Positions 62,027 through 64,000 of a stretch of DNA of 64,000 bases are shown piece after piece (within the stretch, counting starts at the first letter, position 1; each line of letters starts with the position of its first letter). Source of the stretch: Streptomyces tanashiensis. Its GTDB lineage: Bacteria > Actinomycetota > Actinomycetes > Streptomycetales > Streptomycetaceae. The translations under genes and the position numbers were made by a program. The stretch lies in NCBI RefSeq assembly GCF_014648895.1, contig NZ_BMRZ01000013.1, positions 124,001-188,000 of the forward strand. The letters are read 5' to 3'. Below the pieces are notes generated by a model, which made no database searches, was not told the DNA's origin, and worked only from the letters and a program-made list of their open reading frames with translations.

Positions 62027-63589
62027 GTCGGGCAGTTCCACGGCGTCCGCCCGGGGCGGACCGCCGTGCGTCCAGGGGGTCTCCTCGGGGTCCGGCAGCT
62101 TCGGCCCCACCCGCTGGTCGTGCTCGAAGAGCGTCCAGGCGATCCGCTCGCCCTTCTCCGGCACCGAGCCCTCCGCGGGCTCCCTGGAACGCCCCATCCG
62201 GTCCAGGATCCGCAGGAGCAGCGAGCCGTCCTCCTCGTACCGCACGAACTCGGCCGCCTGCGGCTTCCCGTCGAGCGAGCGGTACACCTTCACCTTCTCG
62301 CCCAGGTGCGGCCGGTCGTCCGTGCGGACCGTGACGAGCGGGCGCGGCGCGGGCCGCTTCGACTCCGTCCACGCCATCGTCACCTCGGCCACCTCGGCCG
62401 TGAACGCCTCGCCCGCGAGCCGCCGCCCCGCCAGGACCAGTGGATCGTCGAGGGCCTCCTGCGCCTCCAGCTGGCCCTGCGCCTGCTCGCGGGCGGCGAG
62501 CTTCTGCGCCGCCGTCACGGCGTCGTCCCGGCGCGGCTGCGGCGGCTCACCGGCCGCGACCCGGTCCCGGTGGCCGGTGAAGGACCAGCGGTCCCGGGTC
62601 CAGCGGTCCTCGACCCTGGCCCCCTCCGGCAGCTCCCGCAGCAGCCCGATCGCCCGCCACACCGCGTCCCAGGTCGGCTTCAGCTGCGAGACGACGAGCC
62701 GGCGCAGCTCCCGCTCGGACGCGTGCAGTTCGCCGAGGCCCGTGTCGGCGGCCTCGCCGTCCTCGGCGGCCCCCAGCGCCTGCCGGGCCCGGTCGTACCG
62801 CTCGATCGCGGGCGCCAGGAGCTTGTTGTCGAAGGCCGGGTCCGTGGCCGGACCGGCCGGCGGGCACAGGAGCTGCCCCTGGGCGTCCCGGCCGGTCTCG
62901 GCCCGCAGCGCCCCCTCCGGGCCCGGCTCCCCGCCGTACGCGTCGATCCAGGCGAGCAGCGCGCCCAGGTGCTGGTCCTCCAGGGAGGACTGGCCGGTCG
63001 CCCAGTGCCGGTTGAGCAGGTCGGTCGCCGAGACGAGCAGCGAGGAGCCGGGCACCCGGGCCCGCTCGCCGAAGTGCGTCAGCCAGCGCCCGAGCAGCGG
63101 GACGCGCGGCGGCGCGGGGAAGGGCGTCTCCGGGTCCTGCTCGGCCGTCCGCCGGAACCGCGTGGACCGCCCGAGCAGCCGGACGTACTCGATGCCCGCC
63201 CGGCTCGGCACGATCAGCTGCGGCGCGTCGGCGCAGAGCTCGACCTCGACCTTCACCTTCTTGCCGGTCTCGGGGTCGACCTCGTTCCTCTCCGCCGCCT
63301 CGACGACGTCCGTGAACGAGTCGATGTACGGCAGGACCTCCTCGGCCAGGTCGGCGAGGAACGCGAACCGCAGGTCGCGGTCCCGGGGCTGCGGCACCAC
63401 GAGCAGCCGCGGCTCCTCGGGATCGGTGCCGACCAGGGCGCCCAGCGGGGCGCCCGCCTCGCCGGCGGTCGTCAGCGGCACCACGACCAGCGGCCGCTCC
63501 GACAGCCGACGGTGCCGGACGGTCGCGAGCGGCTGCGCCCGGCCCGACTCGACGGCCTCCATCCGGGCCAGCGTGGAGATCAGCGACAT
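62000..63589 (-). CDS. Unknown protein in helicase operon
   Basis: A 529-residue protein with no family I can name. It starts MSLISTLARMEAVESGRAQ, is rich in charged and Ala residues, and has a long helical Arg/Glu section (about 285-420) and a C-terminal SH3-like or beta-rich section (LVTVRTDDRPHLGEKVKVYRSLDGKPQAAEFVRYEEDGSLLLRILD). The ATG at 63589 overlaps the end of the upstream gene by 10 nt, and its stop overlaps the mini reading frame (GTGA), so the operon is tightly coupled. It probably acts with the helicase. Confidence 0.78.
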   Translation of the reverse strand: MSLISTLARMEAVESGRAQPLATVRHRRLSERPLVVVPLTTAGEAGAPLGALVGTDPEEPRLLVVPQPRDRDLRFAFLADLAEEVLPYIDSFTDVVEAAERNEVDPETGKKVKVEVELCADAPQLIVPSRAGIEYVRLLGRSTRFRRTAEQDPETPFPAPPRVPLLGRWLTHFGERARVPGSSLLVSATDLLNRHWATGQSSLEDQHLGALLAWIDAYGGEPGPEGALRAETGRDAQGQLLCPPAGPATDPAFDNKLLAPAIERYDRARQALGAAEDGEAADTGLGELHASERELRRLVVSQLKPTWDAVWRAIGLLRELPEGARVEDRWTRDRWSFTGHRDRVAAGEPPQPRRDDAVTAAQKLAAREQAQGQLEAQEALDDPLVLAGRRLAGEAFTAEVAEVTMAWTESKRPAPRPLVTVRTDDRPHLGEKVKVYRSLDGKPQAAEFVRYEEDGSLLLRILDRMGRSREPAEGSVPEKGERIAWTLFEHDQRVGPKLPDPEETPWTHGGPPRADAVELPDAVTPEDVL

Positions 63590-64000
63590 GCCGCCACCCC
63601 CGCGAGGGCCTCGTCGCGCAGCGCCCGCGCCCGGCGCAGCGCCGCCACCGCCGGGTCCTCCGGGTCGCCCTCCTCGCCGCGCGCCGCCGCCAGGACCGCG
63701 CCGACCGTCGTCAGGCCGCCCAGCTCGCCCCGTACCGAACGGCCCAGGGTCTCCACCGCGCCCGCCTCCCGGGAGCGCGACCGGCAGTGGAAGGCCAGCT
63801 CGCAGGCGGCCAGGCACTCCGGCGCGTACTGGTGGGGCACGCACTCCACGGCCGCCGTCAGCTCGGCCGGCGTCCGCTCCACGACGTCGAAGCTGATGCC
63901 CTCCGGCAGGGCCCGCGCGATCTCGTCGATCCGGGTCAGCCGGGCCAGCTGCCGCCGGGTGACCGACCGCTGCTTGCGCACGTCGACCACCGAGGCCGCC
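63580..64000 (-). CDS. Cys-rich protein, C-terminal part (5' end outside window)
   Basis: At least 139 residues of a protein that begins beyond the right edge. It has a Cys cluster of the form C-X8-C-X3-C-X5-C (ECVPHQYAPECLAACELAFHC), which could bind an Fe-S cluster or zinc. The rest is basic then acidic and helical. In RecB-like nucleases an Fe-S cluster closes the C-terminus, which would suit a helicase partner, but the catalytic residues are outside the window and the Cys spacing differs from the usual C-X2-C-X5-C. No firm assignment. Confidence 0.7.
   Translation of the reverse strand, partial: AASVVDVRKQRSVTRRQLARLTRIDEIARALPEGISFDVVERTPAELTAAVECVPHQYAPECLAACELAFHCRSRSREAGAVETLGRSVRGELGGLTTVGAVLAAARGEEGDPEDPAVAALRRARALRDEALAGVAACR

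Overview
The window is high-GC actinobacterial DNA and almost certainly a Streptomyces chromosome. Third codon positions are nearly always G/C, GTG and TTG starts are common, and many junctions are translationally coupled GTGA overlaps. Typical Streptomyces features are present: DasR-type dre sites, class E and F sortases, a NagE/NagF phosphotransferase system, a chitinase with paired promoter repeats, and a PAS-GGDEF-EAL protein of the CdgA type. No plasmid, prophage, integrase or CRISPR locus is visible.

Layout. 1-6185 is core: the GlcNAc PTS (nagE, nagF) diverging from a dre site, rph, a lipoprotein, rdgB, tRNA-Leu(UAG), an HNH endonuclease with four N-terminal repeats, bcp, a DUF3618 protein, a GroES-like protein, and a guanidine-III riboswitch with its Gdx exporter. 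6179-13062 holds a bifunctional penicillin-binding protein, a three-gene ABC exporter, a DUF445 protein and a small membrane protein. 13126-19034 is an accessory island of lower GC: a DUF262/GmrSD-like protein, an unrecognised protein with a C-terminal membrane segment, and a PLD-nuclease/SF2-helicase/DUF3427 fusion. This is the best candidate here for an undescribed defence module. 19125-31951 carries a SEC-C protein, sortase E, a DUF3311 plus sodium:solute symporter pair, an MFS/HxlR divergent pair, a DUF6412-like/YidC-like pair, an FAH-family enzyme, and two surface proteins with LSETG or LASTG sorting signals that sortase E could anchor, separated by a divergent Gfo/Idh/MocA and ROK pair.

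32002-40196 is a phosphonate-utilisation locus: a PhnF-like GntR regulator, FAD oxidoreductase, phosphonatase-like HAD enzyme, ABC importer (ATPase, two permeases, binding lipoprotein) and a secreted alkaline-phosphatase-superfamily enzyme. A shared 29-bp element (24/29 identical) lies upstream of both the catabolic operon and the secreted enzyme, and ends in a PhnF-operator-like half.

40277-59387 contains an HAD-IIA phosphatase, a sortase F with its putative substrate, a secreted NlpC/P60 hydrolase, an SPFH-domain protein, an AA10 LPMO and a GH18 chitinase (both with dre sites, so predicted to be in the GlcNAc/DasR regulon with nagE/nagF), an acyl-CoA synthetase, a two-component system, an IclR regulator, an LLM oxidoreductase, a c-di-GMP enzyme, a secreted metalloprotease, and three identical tRNA-Lys(CUU) genes on the minus strand. 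59378-64000 carries a Prim-Pol-like protein whose stop lies inside the last tRNA-Lys, a small hypothetical, and a coupled three-gene operon (partial Cys-rich protein, unknown protein, SF1 helicase-like ATPase).

Coordinates, motifs and repeats were read directly from the sequence. Family names come from memory of conserved motifs, and no database search was run.
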